39,397 nt of DNA from Desulfococcaceae bacterium HSG9 (GCA_030378005.1 JAUCGF010000127.1:1-39397); one strand, 5' to 3'. Positions 1 to 7,600 are shown, numbered from the stretch's first letter. Notes: a model not told the origin generated them from the letters alone. Numbers and translations are program-made.

Positions 1-116
1 GGACAGCACTCATCATACGGTTTCTCATATGTTTCCGGAACGCCTTCCATACCGGCTGCGAATTCCGCATCGTTTTTCGGCGGAATCACCCGGTATTGAA
101 TTTTTCGGCTGTTCAT
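1..116 (-). CDS. IS630-family transposase, second frame (partial, runs off the window)
   Basis: Reading leftwards from an ATG at 116, this frame gives MNSRKIQYRVIPPKNDAEF and continues to the window edge. That is the typical beginning of the DDE catalytic half of two-ORF IS630 transposases, where an 'IPP..DAEF' segment precedes the first catalytic aspartate. The ATG overlaps the TGA of the upstream frame as ATGA, the usual arrangement for coupled translation or programmed frameshifting in this family. The catalytic core lies outside the window, so whether it is intact cannot be judged. Confidence 0.7.
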   Translation of the reverse strand, partial: MNSRKIQYRVIPPKNDAEFAAGMEGVPETYEKPYDECC

Positions 117-556
117 GCCGTTTTTTTCAGTGTCTGACGGACAGTTTCATAACTGACAGACGGCACCGGTTCCAATTCAACCACTTTACGTGCCGGCAGG
201 CGTAAGGTCCGGTTCGCATAACCCGGCGGGGGAGCGCCGAGACGGACGGTTATAATTTTAGCTTCCCACTCCCCATCCGATAACTTGGGAGTCGGCGGGT
301 GTTCCCTTTTCTTACCGTCCGGTGCCCGTTGAAACCCGTTCAAAACGAACTGCAGCCGAATATTTTCAACCGTTTTCGTACGACAGCAGAACGCTTCCGC
401 TGTTTGTCTGTCTCTCCGGCACGGCCCGTCTGCATCCACCTTCAGCAATATCTGAGCACGGCGCACTTTCTGACTGCCACCTTTGAGTTTCCTGATAGTT
501 TCATGTAAATGATCGCGTTCTTCCAGAGTCAGCCGAACAATGTATTTTTTTTGCAT
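113..556 (-). CDS. IS630-family transposase, first frame (helix-turn-helix part)
   Basis: A 147-residue protein made of a DNA-binding region: an N-terminal segment rich in Leu, Arg and Lys (LTLEERDHLHETIRKLKGG, then a QKVRRAQILLKVDADG stretch) typical of IS630 OrfA, followed by a winged-helix-like part ending in SYETVRQTLKKTA. It would bind the element's terminal repeats. The ATG at 556 has GGAGGAAC upstream (on the minus strand), a clear ribosome-binding site. It overlaps the next frame by four bases. The outer end of the element probably lies near 600-636, where minus-strand TGCTTTGTCAAAACTAAAAA resembles an IS630 terminus. The left part of the element is outside the window. Confidence 0.75.
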   Translation of the reverse strand: MQKKYIVRLTLEERDHLHETIRKLKGGSQKVRRAQILLKVDADGPCRRDRQTAEAFCCRTKTVENIRLQFVLNGFQRAPDGKKREHPPTPKLSDGEWEAKIITVRLGAPPPGYANRTLRLPARKVVELEPVPSVSYETVRQTLKKTA

Positions 557-637
557 AATGTTCCTCCGTATTTTCCTGCATTATGCACTCATTTTCAGGT
601 AAACGCAATCCTAATTTTTAGTTTTGACAAAGCACTA

Positions 638-2056
638 GTACTCCAATTCGGAAGTTCGTGCCCCCTAAACGGCAATGTATTTTGAAAAATATATTAATTT
701 TTACAATTGATTGTTTAAGCATAATATGAATTTTTTCTATAATTAATTAAAATTAAATTATAGGGGGCTGTCATGAGCATATTTAAAAAGCATATTAATT
801 TGACTGACGCTGTAAAAAAAATTTTAGAACATTTCATTCGCTGTCCTAAATCCGCTCAAGGCTTAGTGCGACGGGCTGAAATTATTCTTGAACCAGCATC
901 GGGCAAAAGCTGGCGCAGTGTCGCAAAAGATCAGAAAGTCACTAAAAACACTGTTTCAAAATGGTGTGAACGCTGGTGCAAAAACAATGAGGGCCTCATT
1001 GAAATAGAAAATAACCTTGACATCACACCAAAAGAGTTTTTTGAAAAAGTCATTGAAACGCTCAATGATAACCCCCGTGCCGGCGCGCCGGCGACTTTCA
1101 CGCCAGAACTGATTGTTAAAATCGTAGCTGTCGCATGCGAGGTGACAGACGATTCCGAAAAAGTGATAAGTCGCCGGACGATTAAAGAGATAGCTGATGA
1201 AGCCGTCAAAAGAAAAATTGTCAAATCTGTTTCACCCGCCAGTGTCTGGCGGTTTTTGGATGAAGCCGAAATTAAGCCTCACAAAAGCCGATATCAGCTG
1301 AACACTACGGAAAAAGACTCCGATATATTTGATGAGCGGTGCCGCAATGTCTGCGATATTTACCATAAAGCGTCGGAGTTGCATCAACAAGGTGTTAAAA
1401 TTATAAGTGATGATGAAAAAACCGGAATTCAGGCTCTTGAAAAAACTCATGTGACTCCACCCGCAAAACCCGGCGGAAAACATCAGCGTATCGAATATAA
1501 TTATAATCGTCATGGAACGTTATGTCTGACAGCTGATTTTGAAGTCGCCACCGGCAAAATTATCGCACCGACAATCGGAGATGCTCGAAAAGAAAAGGAT
1601 TATACAGCTCACATCGCGCTGACTGTCAAAACCGCGCCTGGTGCGCCATGGATTTTTATCGCCGATCAGTTAAATACTCATAAGTCAGCCTCATCAGTCG
1701 AACTTATTGCGGAACAATGTGAAATAAATATAGATTTAGGCATAAAAGGTAAAGATGGCATACTCAAATCCATGGCGACGCGTCAGGAGTTTCTGAGCGA
1801 CCCTGGTCATAGAATACGTTTCATATATACTCCGAAACATTCATCATGGCTGAATCAGGTTGAAATCCGGTTTTCAATTTTAACACGGCGTTTGCTTAAA
1901 CATGGAATTTTTTCTTCAACAGAGCATCTTAAAAGCCGAATTTTGAAATTTATCGAATTTTTTAATAGAACCATGGCAAAGCCATTCAAACAGACTTATA
2001 AAGGGCGACCCCTTACAACTTAAAAAAGGGGGTTACGAACTTCCGAATTGGAGTAC
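638..2056 (+). mobile_element. Complete IS630-family insertion sequence with matched terminal inverted repeats
   Basis: The left end at 638 begins GTACTCCAATTCGGAAGTT and the right end at 2056 is its inverse complement; the match continues for roughly 24 bases and then with mismatches into a C-run/G-run. Both ends are flanked by TA (636-637 and 2057-2058) inside CTAG, as expected for the TA target duplication of IS630/Tc1-mariner elements. The element is 1419 bp and carries one transposase gene. It sits exactly against the apparent end of another IS630-type element. Confidence 0.9.
773..2023 (+). CDS. IS630-family transposase (single frame, 416 aa)
   Basis: DDE transposase that cuts and joins the ends of the surrounding element. 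The N-terminal half has a helix-turn-helix (about residues 40-70, with SVAKDQKVTKNTVSKW) and a second one near residue 120-160. The catalytic triad is visible: Asp in KIISDDEKTGIQ, Asp in IFIADQLNTHKS, and Glu in HSSWLNQVEIRFS. The ATG at 773 follows a GGGGG tract. Length is usual for the longer one-frame IS630 transposases. No internal stop or frameshift is seen, so the copy may still be active. Confidence 0.92.
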   Translation: MSIFKKHINLTDAVKKILEHFIRCPKSAQGLVRRAEIILEPASGKSWRSVAKDQKVTKNTVSKWCERWCKNNEGLIEIENNLDITPKEFFEKVIETLNDNPRAGAPATFTPELIVKIVAVACEVTDDSEKVISRRTIKEIADEAVKRKIVKSVSPASVWRFLDEAEIKPHKSRYQLNTTEKDSDIFDERCRNVCDIYHKASELHQQGVKIISDDEKTGIQALEKTHVTPPAKPGGKHQRIEYNYNRHGTLCLTADFEVATGKIIAPTIGDARKEKDYTAHIALTVKTAPGAPWIFIADQLNTHKSASSVELIAEQCEINIDLGIKGKDGILKSMATRQEFLSDPGHRIRFIYTPKHSSWLNQVEIRFSILTRRLLKHGIFSSTEHLKSRILKFIEFFNRTMAKPFKQTYKGRPLTT

Positions 2057-2183
2057 TAGAGAATATTTGTATAAAGAATTGATGTTATGATGATTTGATA
2101 TTATCATTTTAACGTATTGATTTAAAATAAAATATCAATATATGAACTTGTAATGTCTGTTGCCGGTGAAAAATATTATTTTA

Positions 2184-2300
2184 ACGGTTGTTGCCTTTAA
2201 AGCGTTTATTGATGATGTCCATAAAAATGACTTTCCAGCCGATGAGCATACTTATAAAATGGTGGATGGCGAACAGCCTAAATTGATGGAAATGCTGTAA
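2184..2300 (+). pseudogene. Possible panB (ketopantoate hydroxymethyltransferase) C-terminal remnant
   Basis: In one frame the DNA reads VVAFKAFIDDVHKNDFPADE, then HTYKMVDGEQPKLMEML and a TAA at 2298-2300. This resembles the C-terminal tail of bacterial PanB, where an 'AF..YI.DV....FP..EHT..M' pattern is common. No start and no upstream coding sequence exist: an in-frame TAA lies at 2151-2153, and the IS630 element lies just beyond. I take it as what is left after deletion or IS-mediated rearrangement. Family assignment from about 40 residues is tentative. Confidence 0.45.
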
Positions 2301-2337
2301 GATCAGGGACAAAATAACCACCCCAATTGTGATTTTT

Positions 2338-2388
2338 GAAACGTGATGCGTGAATTCACGTTTCACGAATCACGTTTCACGCACGGTA
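2338..2388. repeat. Short intergenic repeats (ACGTTTCACG motif)
   Basis: The stretch contains two copies of ACGTTTCACG, a related GAAACGTGATGCGTGAATTC and the palindrome CGTGAATTCACG within about 50 bases. An open frame runs through it, but the composition and repetition suggest intergenic repeat DNA rather than the true start of the next gene. Confidence 0.5.
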
Positions 2389-2421
2389 TTGATCACACAC
2401 CCGCCAACGAGAAGAGCTATT

Positions 2422-3183
2422 ATGCAACGAATTGATCTGAAAGAAATCTTTAACGGTCTCAGAAGTTACAAATCCGCTCACCAGGTTATTGTCAAACTGA
2501 ATCTGTGGCCGCTGATGTCCGTTCCCGGCATTCTGAGCTGTGCCTATATCGTCTTTCTGATAGTCCTCGGCGTTTTTTACTTGGATGACATGGCGCGCTA
2601 TATCAATGCCAACCAAATTCCAGAAATACTTCAAAGTACTGTTATAACAGTAATTATTGATATTATGCTGTGGCTCTTATTACTTGTCATTGGCTATATG
2701 ACCTACCGTCAAATAATTTTGATACTGTTTTCGCCGATTTTGGCCTACATTTCGGAAACTGTGGAAAGCAAGGTTTACAACGAAGCATCGGCGCCTTTTA
2801 ATTTGACCTTCTTTTTCAAAGATATTATCAGAAGCGTTATTATCAATACGCGCAGTCTGGCACTTATGTTTGTAATGACCCTTCTGGCCTGGCTGTCAGT
2901 GCTTGTTCCACTAATCTGCCCCATAGTTTCCGCGATATTGATTGTAAGCATTCAGGCCTATTTCAGCGGAACCGGACTGATCGACTATACTTTGGAGAGA
3001 AAGCGGTTTTCGGTCCGCGAAAGTATCCAATACGCCCGCGAGCATCGGTCTGACGTTATGGGTCTTGGCCTTGGATTTATGTTGCTTCTTTTGATTCCTG
3101 TGATCGGCTGGTTTATGGCTCCGGGATATGGTGCGGTAGCGTCTATGTTGGCGACATTGGAGAAGGTCAGAGGCGTGCCTTAG
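2422..3183 (+). CDS. EI24/CysZ-like integral membrane protein
   Basis: A 253-residue polytopic membrane protein. I choose the ATG at 2422, with GAGAAGAG just upstream, over an ATG at 2350 because the extra sequence is repeat DNA. Hydrophobic segments occur near residues 33-52, 68-100, 147-180 and 208-230. The pattern FSPILAYISETVESKVYN followed by a membrane pair and a C-terminal PVIGWFMAPGYGAVAS resembles the EI24 domain family (PF07264), which includes the sulfate permease CysZ. Whether it moves sulfate is not shown by the sequence. It stands alone, between an IS patch and a convergent gene. Confidence 0.7.
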   Translation: MQRIDLKEIFNGLRSYKSAHQVIVKLNLWPLMSVPGILSCAYIVFLIVLGVFYLDDMARYINANQIPEILQSTVITVIIDIMLWLLLLVIGYMTYRQIILILFSPILAYISETVESKVYNEASAPFNLTFFFKDIIRSVIINTRSLALMFVMTLLAWLSVLVPLICPIVSAILIVSIQAYFSGTGLIDYTLERKRFSVRESIQYAREHRSDVMGLGLGFMLLLLIPVIGWFMAPGYGAVASMLATLEKVRGVP

Positions 3184-3202
3184 CGGTGTGTGGAAAAGAG
3201 AT

Positions 3203-3236
3203 AAAAAAATTCCCCAGGCAATACTGGGGGATTTTG
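3203..3236 (-). terminator. Bidirectional hairpin terminator between convergent genes
   Basis: TCCCCAG GCAATA CTGGGGGA forms a short GC stem at 3211-3231. On the minus strand it is followed by a run of T (plus-strand A-run 3203-3209), which suits termination of the PEP-CTERM gene. On the plus strand the tail is only ATTTTG, so it is weaker for the membrane-protein gene. Confidence 0.75.
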
Positions 3237-3253
3237 TGAAACTATATCTGATT

Positions 3254-3916
3254 TTATAATGTTATCAAAACCTGTTTAACTTTTTTTACTGAAGCGTTTG
3301 CGGCTGTAACCAGCCAGGCAAGGAGGCCGATGCCCATGAGTAGGATGGTAGATGGTTCGGGGACGGTGTTATAAGACAGATTGTCAAATAATTCGGGGCC
3401 GCCGGCATTTCCTCCAGAAAAACCAGCAACCACATCAAGGACAACACGGTTGATGTGCTGTGAACCGCCTATCTCACCAATTTGCAGATGCCATTCCTGA
3501 AGATTAGAACCACGCGGATAAAAGACGGATTCAATCAACCGATCATCCATGTACCCGTTCACTGTAAGATTTTCATCAGAGTCAAACGAATAAAAGGAAA
3601 AATAATCTATTGAAGTGGCGAAAAGAATCTCAATATCAAAAAAAGGGTCACTTCCGTCGTCTCCGGGCTTTAAGCCAATAGGGGACGTAGCGCCGGGATA
3701 ATTAGTTGTATTGATATTGCCGGCAACCGGACCGTCTACATATCTATCAGACGTATCCAGCAAAGAAAACGTAACGCCCATATCGGCGTACTGATCCGTT
3801 ACGACATCACCTACATCAAGATCATCAAAATTAATCTCAATAAAGGTAGCACCCCCCACACTCGCAAAACCTCCCCACAAAAATATCATGCATAGTACAA
3901 TTTTAAGTGTTTTCAT
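3254..3916 (-). CDS. PEP-CTERM sorting-domain secreted protein
   Basis: A 220-residue exported protein. It has a signal peptide (MKTLKIVLCMIFLWGGFASV, cleavage probably after GGA), a beta-rich central domain with Asp-rich stretches, and a C-terminal PEP-CTERM signal: VPEPST, a hydrophobic span (ILLMGIGLLAWLVTAA) and a basic end. Such proteins are processed by exosortase and are linked to extracellular polysaccharide and biofilm or floc matrices. The start has AAGGAG seven bases upstream. The long leader carries two c-di-GMP-I riboswitches and begins at a sigma-54-type promoter. The central domain is not one I can name. No exosortase gene is in the window. Confidence 0.88.
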   Translation of the reverse strand: MKTLKIVLCMIFLWGGFASVGGATFIEINFDDLDVGDVVTDQYADMGVTFSLLDTSDRYVDGPVAGNINTTNYPGATSPIGLKPGDDGSDPFFDIEILFATSIDYFSFYSFDSDENLTVNGYMDDRLIESVFYPRGSNLQEWHLQIGEIGGSQHINRVVLDVVAGFSGGNAGGPELFDNLSYNTVPEPSTILLMGIGLLAWLVTAANASVKKVKQVLITL

Positions 3917-4051
3917 AATTCATTCTCCTTTTTAAATTTTAAATAAGTAGCTACAAATACCAAATTTAAAACAGTTAGCGCATATCTTAAATATGCTTTG
4001 TCAATACCCCCAACCTTAAATAAGTAGGGCATCAGAACAAACATCAAAACC

Positions 4052-4093
4052 AAAAAGCCGGTTCACCTCCTTTCAGTGGCAACCCGGCTTTCT
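4052..4093 (-). terminator. Terminator of the proximal c-di-GMP riboswitch
   Basis: Read on the minus strand, GCCGGGTT...AACCGGC closes a stem followed by TTTTTGG. The 5' arm of the stem is also the 3' strand of the aptamer's closing helix, so aptamer folding and terminator formation exclude each other. Confidence 0.8.
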
Positions 4094-4148
4094 TAAACAG
4101 ATAAGATCCGTGGCTTTCCGTCTCTGCCTCGCGACAGGTTTGGCTTTT
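4079..4148 (-). ncRNA. c-di-GMP-I (GEMM) riboswitch aptamer, proximal copy
   Basis: On the minus strand the aptamer reads GCCAAACC, a helix capped by the GNRA loop GCGA, GACGGAAAGCCACGG, a variable arm, then GCCGGGTTGCC. These match the conserved GEMM-I landmarks (GGCAAACC, GNRA-capped P2, GACGCAAAGCC, GGGTTRCC). The terminator just downstream uses the last block as its 5' arm, so ligand binding should prevent termination (an ON switch). It lies about 160 bases upstream of the PEP-CTERM start codon. Confidence 0.85.
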
Positions 4149-4209
4149 GCTGTTCATATTAAGTTTTAATATTTAAAGTCTCATCCAAAATAATGTTGTT
4201 TCCAGACCA

Positions 4210-4230
4210 CTTCCTACCAAATGTAGGAAG
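4210..4230. other. Perfect 8-bp hairpin between the two riboswitches
   Basis: CTTCCTAC CAAAT GTAGGAAG is a perfect inverted repeat in the linker between the two riboswitch units. No T-run follows on either strand. Function unknown; it could insulate folding of the two aptamers. Confidence 0.4.
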
Positions 4231-4252
4231 CCATATATATTTTTAGCAATAA

Positions 4253-4297
4253 AAAAAGCCGGGCTGCCTTCATTTTTTCAAAGGCAACCCGGCTTTC
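4253..4297 (-). terminator. Terminator of the distal c-di-GMP riboswitch
   Basis: A long minus-strand hairpin: GCCGGGTTGCCTT pairs with AAGGCAGCCCGGC around an A-rich loop, then TTTTTTTATT. It is the stronger of the two terminators. Its 5' arm is again the 3' closing strand of the aptamer. Confidence 0.85.
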
Positions 4298-4396
4298 TTA
4301 GGATTGATGATTTTTAACAGACGATTCAAAAAAAATAATCTGCAATCATAAGGCCCGTGGTTTTCCGTCCTGCCTCGCGACAGGTTTAGCTTTTTC
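4282..4396 (-). ncRNA. c-di-GMP-I (GEMM) riboswitch aptamer, distal copy
   Basis: The minus strand reads GCTAAACCTGTCGCGAGGCA, then GGACGGAAAACCACGGGCC, an unusually long AT-rich variable arm (about 60 bases, near 4292-4350) and GCCGGGTTGCC. It shares the GCGA loop and the closing block with the proximal copy. It is the first of two switches met by polymerase moving from the sigma-54-type promoter at about 4470 toward the PEP-CTERM gene. Confidence 0.82.
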
Positions 4397-4461
4397 ACAG
4401 TTAATTGATCAAAGAGCTTAAAAAGTAAAAATTTTCTGCTTTGTATTTTAATATTTATACT

Positions 4462-4478
4462 TGCAATATCTGTGCCAA
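4462..4478 (-). promoter_or_regulatory. Sigma-54 (-24/-12) promoter for the riboswitch/PEP-CTERM transcript
   Basis: On the minus strand, TTGGCACAGATATTGCA has the GG and GC doublets exactly 12 bases apart (TGGCAC-N5-TTGC), the diagnostic sigma-54 spacing. Start of transcription would be near 4451, about 55 bases before the distal aptamer. Regulation of PEP-CTERM genes by sigma-54 with the PrsK/PrsR two-component system is established in other bacteria, which supports this reading. Confidence 0.78.
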
Positions 4479-4479
4479 G

Positions 4480-5510
4480 ATAGTTAACACATTGAATTCA
4501 TTATGATAAAAAATTTGGAACAGATTTTTCTAGCTTTTTAAAGTGGATTTGTAAAATTTATTGACACATTTTTTAATCAATTTTAATCAGGCAGTCAAAA
4601 TTACGATTATTTATAACATGCTATAATAACAAATAATATTATCTAAAATCAATTTTTAAAAAAAATTTAGTCAAAATTTGACGGCAGAAAAAGTCAAGAA
4701 ATTTTACGCTTTTTCGGGGGTAGTAAAACTTGCTAAAATGGCTGATTTTTCTTTAATAATGAGTAATTTTAGAGATAAATTATATCAAGATATAATCATC
4801 TATACAAATATAACATATTGAAATATTATATTTAATAGTTAGTATTTTCTTAGAAAAATTAACATAAAAATAAAATATAGAATTTAAAAAAAATCATAAT
4901 ACGAGTAAAAACAGCAGAATGGGTCAGTCAAAATTTGCCATTTTTCTGTTTTTGAGTCATTTATTTAAAGAAAAATTTTTTATAATTTTTTAATTAAAAT
5001 TAAAATTATAAATATTTTAAAATAGTTAAAGACATGTTTTATGAATTTTTAAATGGAAAAATTGATATTTAAAATTTATTTTATCAGTAACCAAAATATA
5101 TCAATTTTTCTACGGCTATTATTTTATTTTTATCATTTTATATAATTTATTTGGATAAAATTGATATTATGATTAATTTAAAATAGTTTAAGATTAGAAA
5201 ATAAATAATTCAGTTTTATAAATTGATTTTTTTTCCTCTTTTTAAGGTGTTAAAACAAGTGATGATTATCAATAAAGTAATAACGTTAAATCAAAATTAA
5301 TATATGATATAAGCCATTGAATTTACAAATAAAAAATCATATTGTTTTTTGCACCGTTTTTTAAAGTCGCCAGAACTCGACTTCGGCCACTTAATCTCTT
5401 AATCTTGATATTGCTTATGTGCGTATTTACTGTTTATTCCAATTAAGAGCAAGATAATTTTAACAATGATTCGGTAATTTTTTCTGATTTAGCAAAAATA
5501 CAAAAATATC
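4480..5510. other. AT-rich gene-free region with recurring GTCAAAATTT motifs
   Basis: About 1 kb with no plausible coding sequence and very high A+T. It contains GTCAAAATTAC (4594-4604), the perfect palindrome GTCAAAATTTGAC (4670-4682) and GTCAAAATTTGCC (4927-4939). These lie upstream of the minus-strand sigma-54 promoter at about 120, 200 and 455 bases and could be activator sites. I see no DnaA-box cluster or other origin signature. Confidence 0.4.
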
Positions 5511-5511
5511 T

Positions 5512-5542
5512 TGACAAAGAAAAATATTCCCGATTAATATGT
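5512..5542 (+). promoter_or_regulatory. Candidate sigma-70 promoter upstream of the M24/TRAP locus
   Basis: TTGACA, then 17 bases, then TTAATA (overlapping TAATAT). This would give a leader of about 170 bases before the gene at 5721; the leader has a possible CCTAAT/ATTAGG pairing but no riboswitch I recognise. Confidence 0.45.
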
Positions 5543-5720
5543 AACATACTATGATTAATGGTCATACATAGAGAACAGTCATCGGAAAGACAGCGGTTTG
5601 ATTTTTGCGCCCTTCATATCTTACCCGCTGGACCTAATACGATCACAACTCGCAAACAGTTTGGGAAACCGTCCGACCGCATATATGATTAGGCGCTTAC
5701 CAAACTAAAAGGAAAACCTC

Positions 5721-6176
5721 ATGGCTTTATTTACTACAGACGAATATCTTTCAAGAATCACACAAACCAAAACCCGTATGCAGGATGCCGGCATTGATGT
5801 GTTAATCGTATCGGACCCGGCGAATATGAACTATCTGACCGGTTACGACGGATGGTCTTTTTATGTGCCTCAGATGGTGCTGGTTGCTTTGGATTTGGAT
5901 AAACCGCTCTGGATCGGGCGAGGCATGGATGCGGCCGGCGCCTGGCACACCACTTTTTTGGACGATGAGTATATCATCGGCTACCCGGACGATTATGTTC
6001 AAAATCCGGTCAAGCATCCTATGAATTTCGCCGCTGATGAAATCAAACGCCGCGGTTGGGCTGAACAGTGTATCGGTACGGAGATGGACGCTTACTATTT
6101 CAGCGCACGCGGTTTTTTAGCACTTCAAAGCGGGGTTGAAATGTTTGTGCGGGGTGCTCTGAATTTTTGCGATTGA
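5721..6176 (+). pseudogene. Truncated M24/creatinase-N protein, ectoine hydrolase (DoeA)-like
   Basis: The 151-residue product is only the N-terminal creatinase-type domain. Its motifs, MNYLTGYDGWSFYVPQ, GRGMDAAGA, GYPDDYVQNP and a following KHPMNFAADEI, closely resemble ectoine hydrolase DoeA and related M24 enzymes. The C-terminal pita-bread domain with the metal ligands (about 250 residues) is absent; the frame ends after VRGALNFCD and nothing recognisable follows before the TRAP gene. The ATG at 5721 has AAAGG upstream. It is unlikely to be an active hydrolase. A relative such as DddP or another Xaa-Pro peptidase-like enzyme cannot be excluded. Confidence 0.7.
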
Positions 6177-6325
6177 TTATATACCCATGTACCGTAATCT
6201 TTCCAGATTGCATTAAAACTTGTAACCAAGTGCTTATTCAAAAAGGAGGTGATATACTAACCGTTAAAACCCGTTTAAAATGTTTCTGATTTTATCAACT
6301 TTCAAAGAAAAAAGGAGCTTCTGTA

Positions 6326-7375
6326 ATGAAAAAAATTCTTAGTGTTTTAGTAATTTTAGTGTTGATGTTTTATGTTGGCAACGCGTTTGCCGGCAATTAC
6401 ACTGGCAAGGCTGTCAAGGCCAAATTAGCGTCCGAAGAGATTAAAGGCGACTTTATGACCGTGTGGGCGGATAATTTTTCCGCACACATGAAAAAATGGT
6501 CCGACGGCAAGATTGATATTAACGTTTATCCTTATGGCACGTTAGGCGCTACGGGTGACATCAATGAACTGGCCCAGATGGGAGTGGTGCAGTTTGTGTT
6601 TTCTGATTACGCTTGGATCAGCTCATTTGTTCCTCAGGCTCAAGTGCTGGCTTTGAACTACCTTTTTCCCACCGAAAAAGTACCCGAAATTCTCGACTGG
6701 ATGGTTAAAAACGGCAAGTTTATGCCGCTGCTGGAAAAAGCTTTCCGGAAAAACGACTTGGTACCGCTGGCAATCATGTTTGAAGGCTGGCAGTGGCTGA
6801 CCTCCAAAAAAGAGATTAAATCATTGGCTGACCTCAAAGGTCTCAAACTGCGCCTGATGTCTTCCAAGCTGCTGGTGGAAGACTATAAAGCCTACGGTGC
6901 GGCTCCGACACCCATGAGCTACGGCGAGGTTTACAGCGGCCTCCAGATGGGGCTGATCGATGCGCAAGTCAACCCTTTGTTCGCTATTTACAGCATGAAA
7001 TTTTATGAAGTGCAAAACTTTTGCACTCAGTTAAAAAGCGAGCCGTTCCTCGGTATTCCTACCGTGAATGCGGCTTTCTTTGACGGCCTTACCAAAGAAG
7101 CGCAACAAGAGATGCGCAAATTTTGGATCGATTCGATCATTCCTGCCGGCAAATGGATTGATGAAAGAAATGCCAGTGACAAAGAAAAAATGAAAAAAGC
7201 CAAACCTGAAATGAAGTTCAATGTTCTTGATGATGCCACCATTGCAACTTTCAAGGCCAAGGCTGAAACCGTTTATCCCCAATATACCAAAATCGGGGGT
7301 GAAGGTTCCCAAGAAATGTTGGATGCGCTCTTGAAAGATATTCAGGATGCAAAAAAGGCGCTGGGAATCAAATAA
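6326..7375 (+). CDS. TRAP transporter substrate-binding protein, DctP family
   Basis: A 349-residue periplasmic binding protein that captures a small organic solute and hands it to the membrane subunits encoded next. The signal peptide is MKKILSVLVILVLMFYVG followed by NAFA. The family signature is clear around residues 170-230: LADLKGLKLRLMSSKLLVED, then GAAPTPMSYGEVYSGLQMG and IDAQVNP, with the Arg that usually holds a substrate carboxylate. AAAGGAG precedes the ATG. It is separated from the permease genes by about 225 bases containing a hairpin, as is common where the binding protein is made in excess. The substrate is not shown; context hints at ectoine. Confidence 0.93.
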   Translation: MKKILSVLVILVLMFYVGNAFAGNYTGKAVKAKLASEEIKGDFMTVWADNFSAHMKKWSDGKIDINVYPYGTLGATGDINELAQMGVVQFVFSDYAWISSFVPQAQVLALNYLFPTEKVPEILDWMVKNGKFMPLLEKAFRKNDLVPLAIMFEGWQWLTSKKEIKSLADLKGLKLRLMSSKLLVEDYKAYGAAPTPMSYGEVYSGLQMGLIDAQVNPLFAIYSMKFYEVQNFCTQLKSEPFLGIPTVNAAFFDGLTKEAQQEMRKFWIDSIIPAGKWIDERNASDKEKMKKAKPEMKFNVLDDATIATFKAKAETVYPQYTKIGGEGSQEMLDALLKDIQDAKKALGIK

Positions 7376-7388
7376 TCAATTCTAAAAC

Positions 7389-7413
7389 ACTACGGCAGAT
7401 TGTCTGCCGTAGT
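7389..7413 (+). terminator. Strong hairpin after dctP (attenuator or mRNA-stabilising)
   Basis: ACTACGGCAGA TTG TCTGCCGTAGT is a perfect 11-bp stem with a three-base loop, 14 bases after the dctP stop. No T-run follows, so it may act as a 3' stabiliser or partial terminator that lowers permease expression relative to the binding protein. Confidence 0.6.
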
Positions 7414-7479
7414 GCCATCTTCACAGCAATTGCTCAATTGGGTATCTTATTAATTTTGTATGGTATCGTTACAATTCCT

Positions 7480-7537
7480 GCTCTTAATCTTGCTCGTGTC
7501 ATTTGATTAAGAGCAAGAGTAAGATTAAGAGCAAGAG
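7480..7537. repeat. Intergenic inverted/direct repeats, GATTAAGAGCAAGAG type
   Basis: GATTAAGAGCAAGAG occurs twice in direct order (7504-7518 and 7523-7537), and GCTCTTAATCTTGCTC (7480-7495) is its inverse, so the region can fold. A further ATTAAGAGCAAGA lies at 5442-5454. This looks like a dispersed intergenic repeat. Confidence 0.55.
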
Positions 7538-7600
7538 AGAAAAGTTGTTATCATACAATATGAAGAAGATACTAATTTAGTTATATCGGAGGTTAATACA

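Larger units (their letters stand above)
1..637 (-). mobile_element. IS630-family insertion sequence, right part only
   Basis: This comprises the two overlapping transposase frames plus about 80 bases of upstream sequence ending at the TA-containing CTAG (635-638) that is also the target of the next element. The boundary at about 636 is inferred from sequence character and from the abutting element; the other terminus is not in the window, so it cannot be confirmed by matching repeats. Confidence 0.5.

Noticed and set aside
299..508. Plus-strand open frame of 69 codons
   Set aside because: It lies wholly within the transposase gene on the other strand, with no ribosome-binding site and low-complexity composition.
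2350..2421. Upstream ATG extension of the EI24-like protein
   Set aside because: The extra codons are made of intergenic repeat DNA and lack a ribosome-binding site; the ATG at 2422 has one.
4480..5500. Possible replication origin because of extreme AT content
   Set aside because: No cluster of DnaA boxes (TTATNCACA-like) and no origin-linked genes; better explained as intergenic regulatory or acquired AT-rich DNA.
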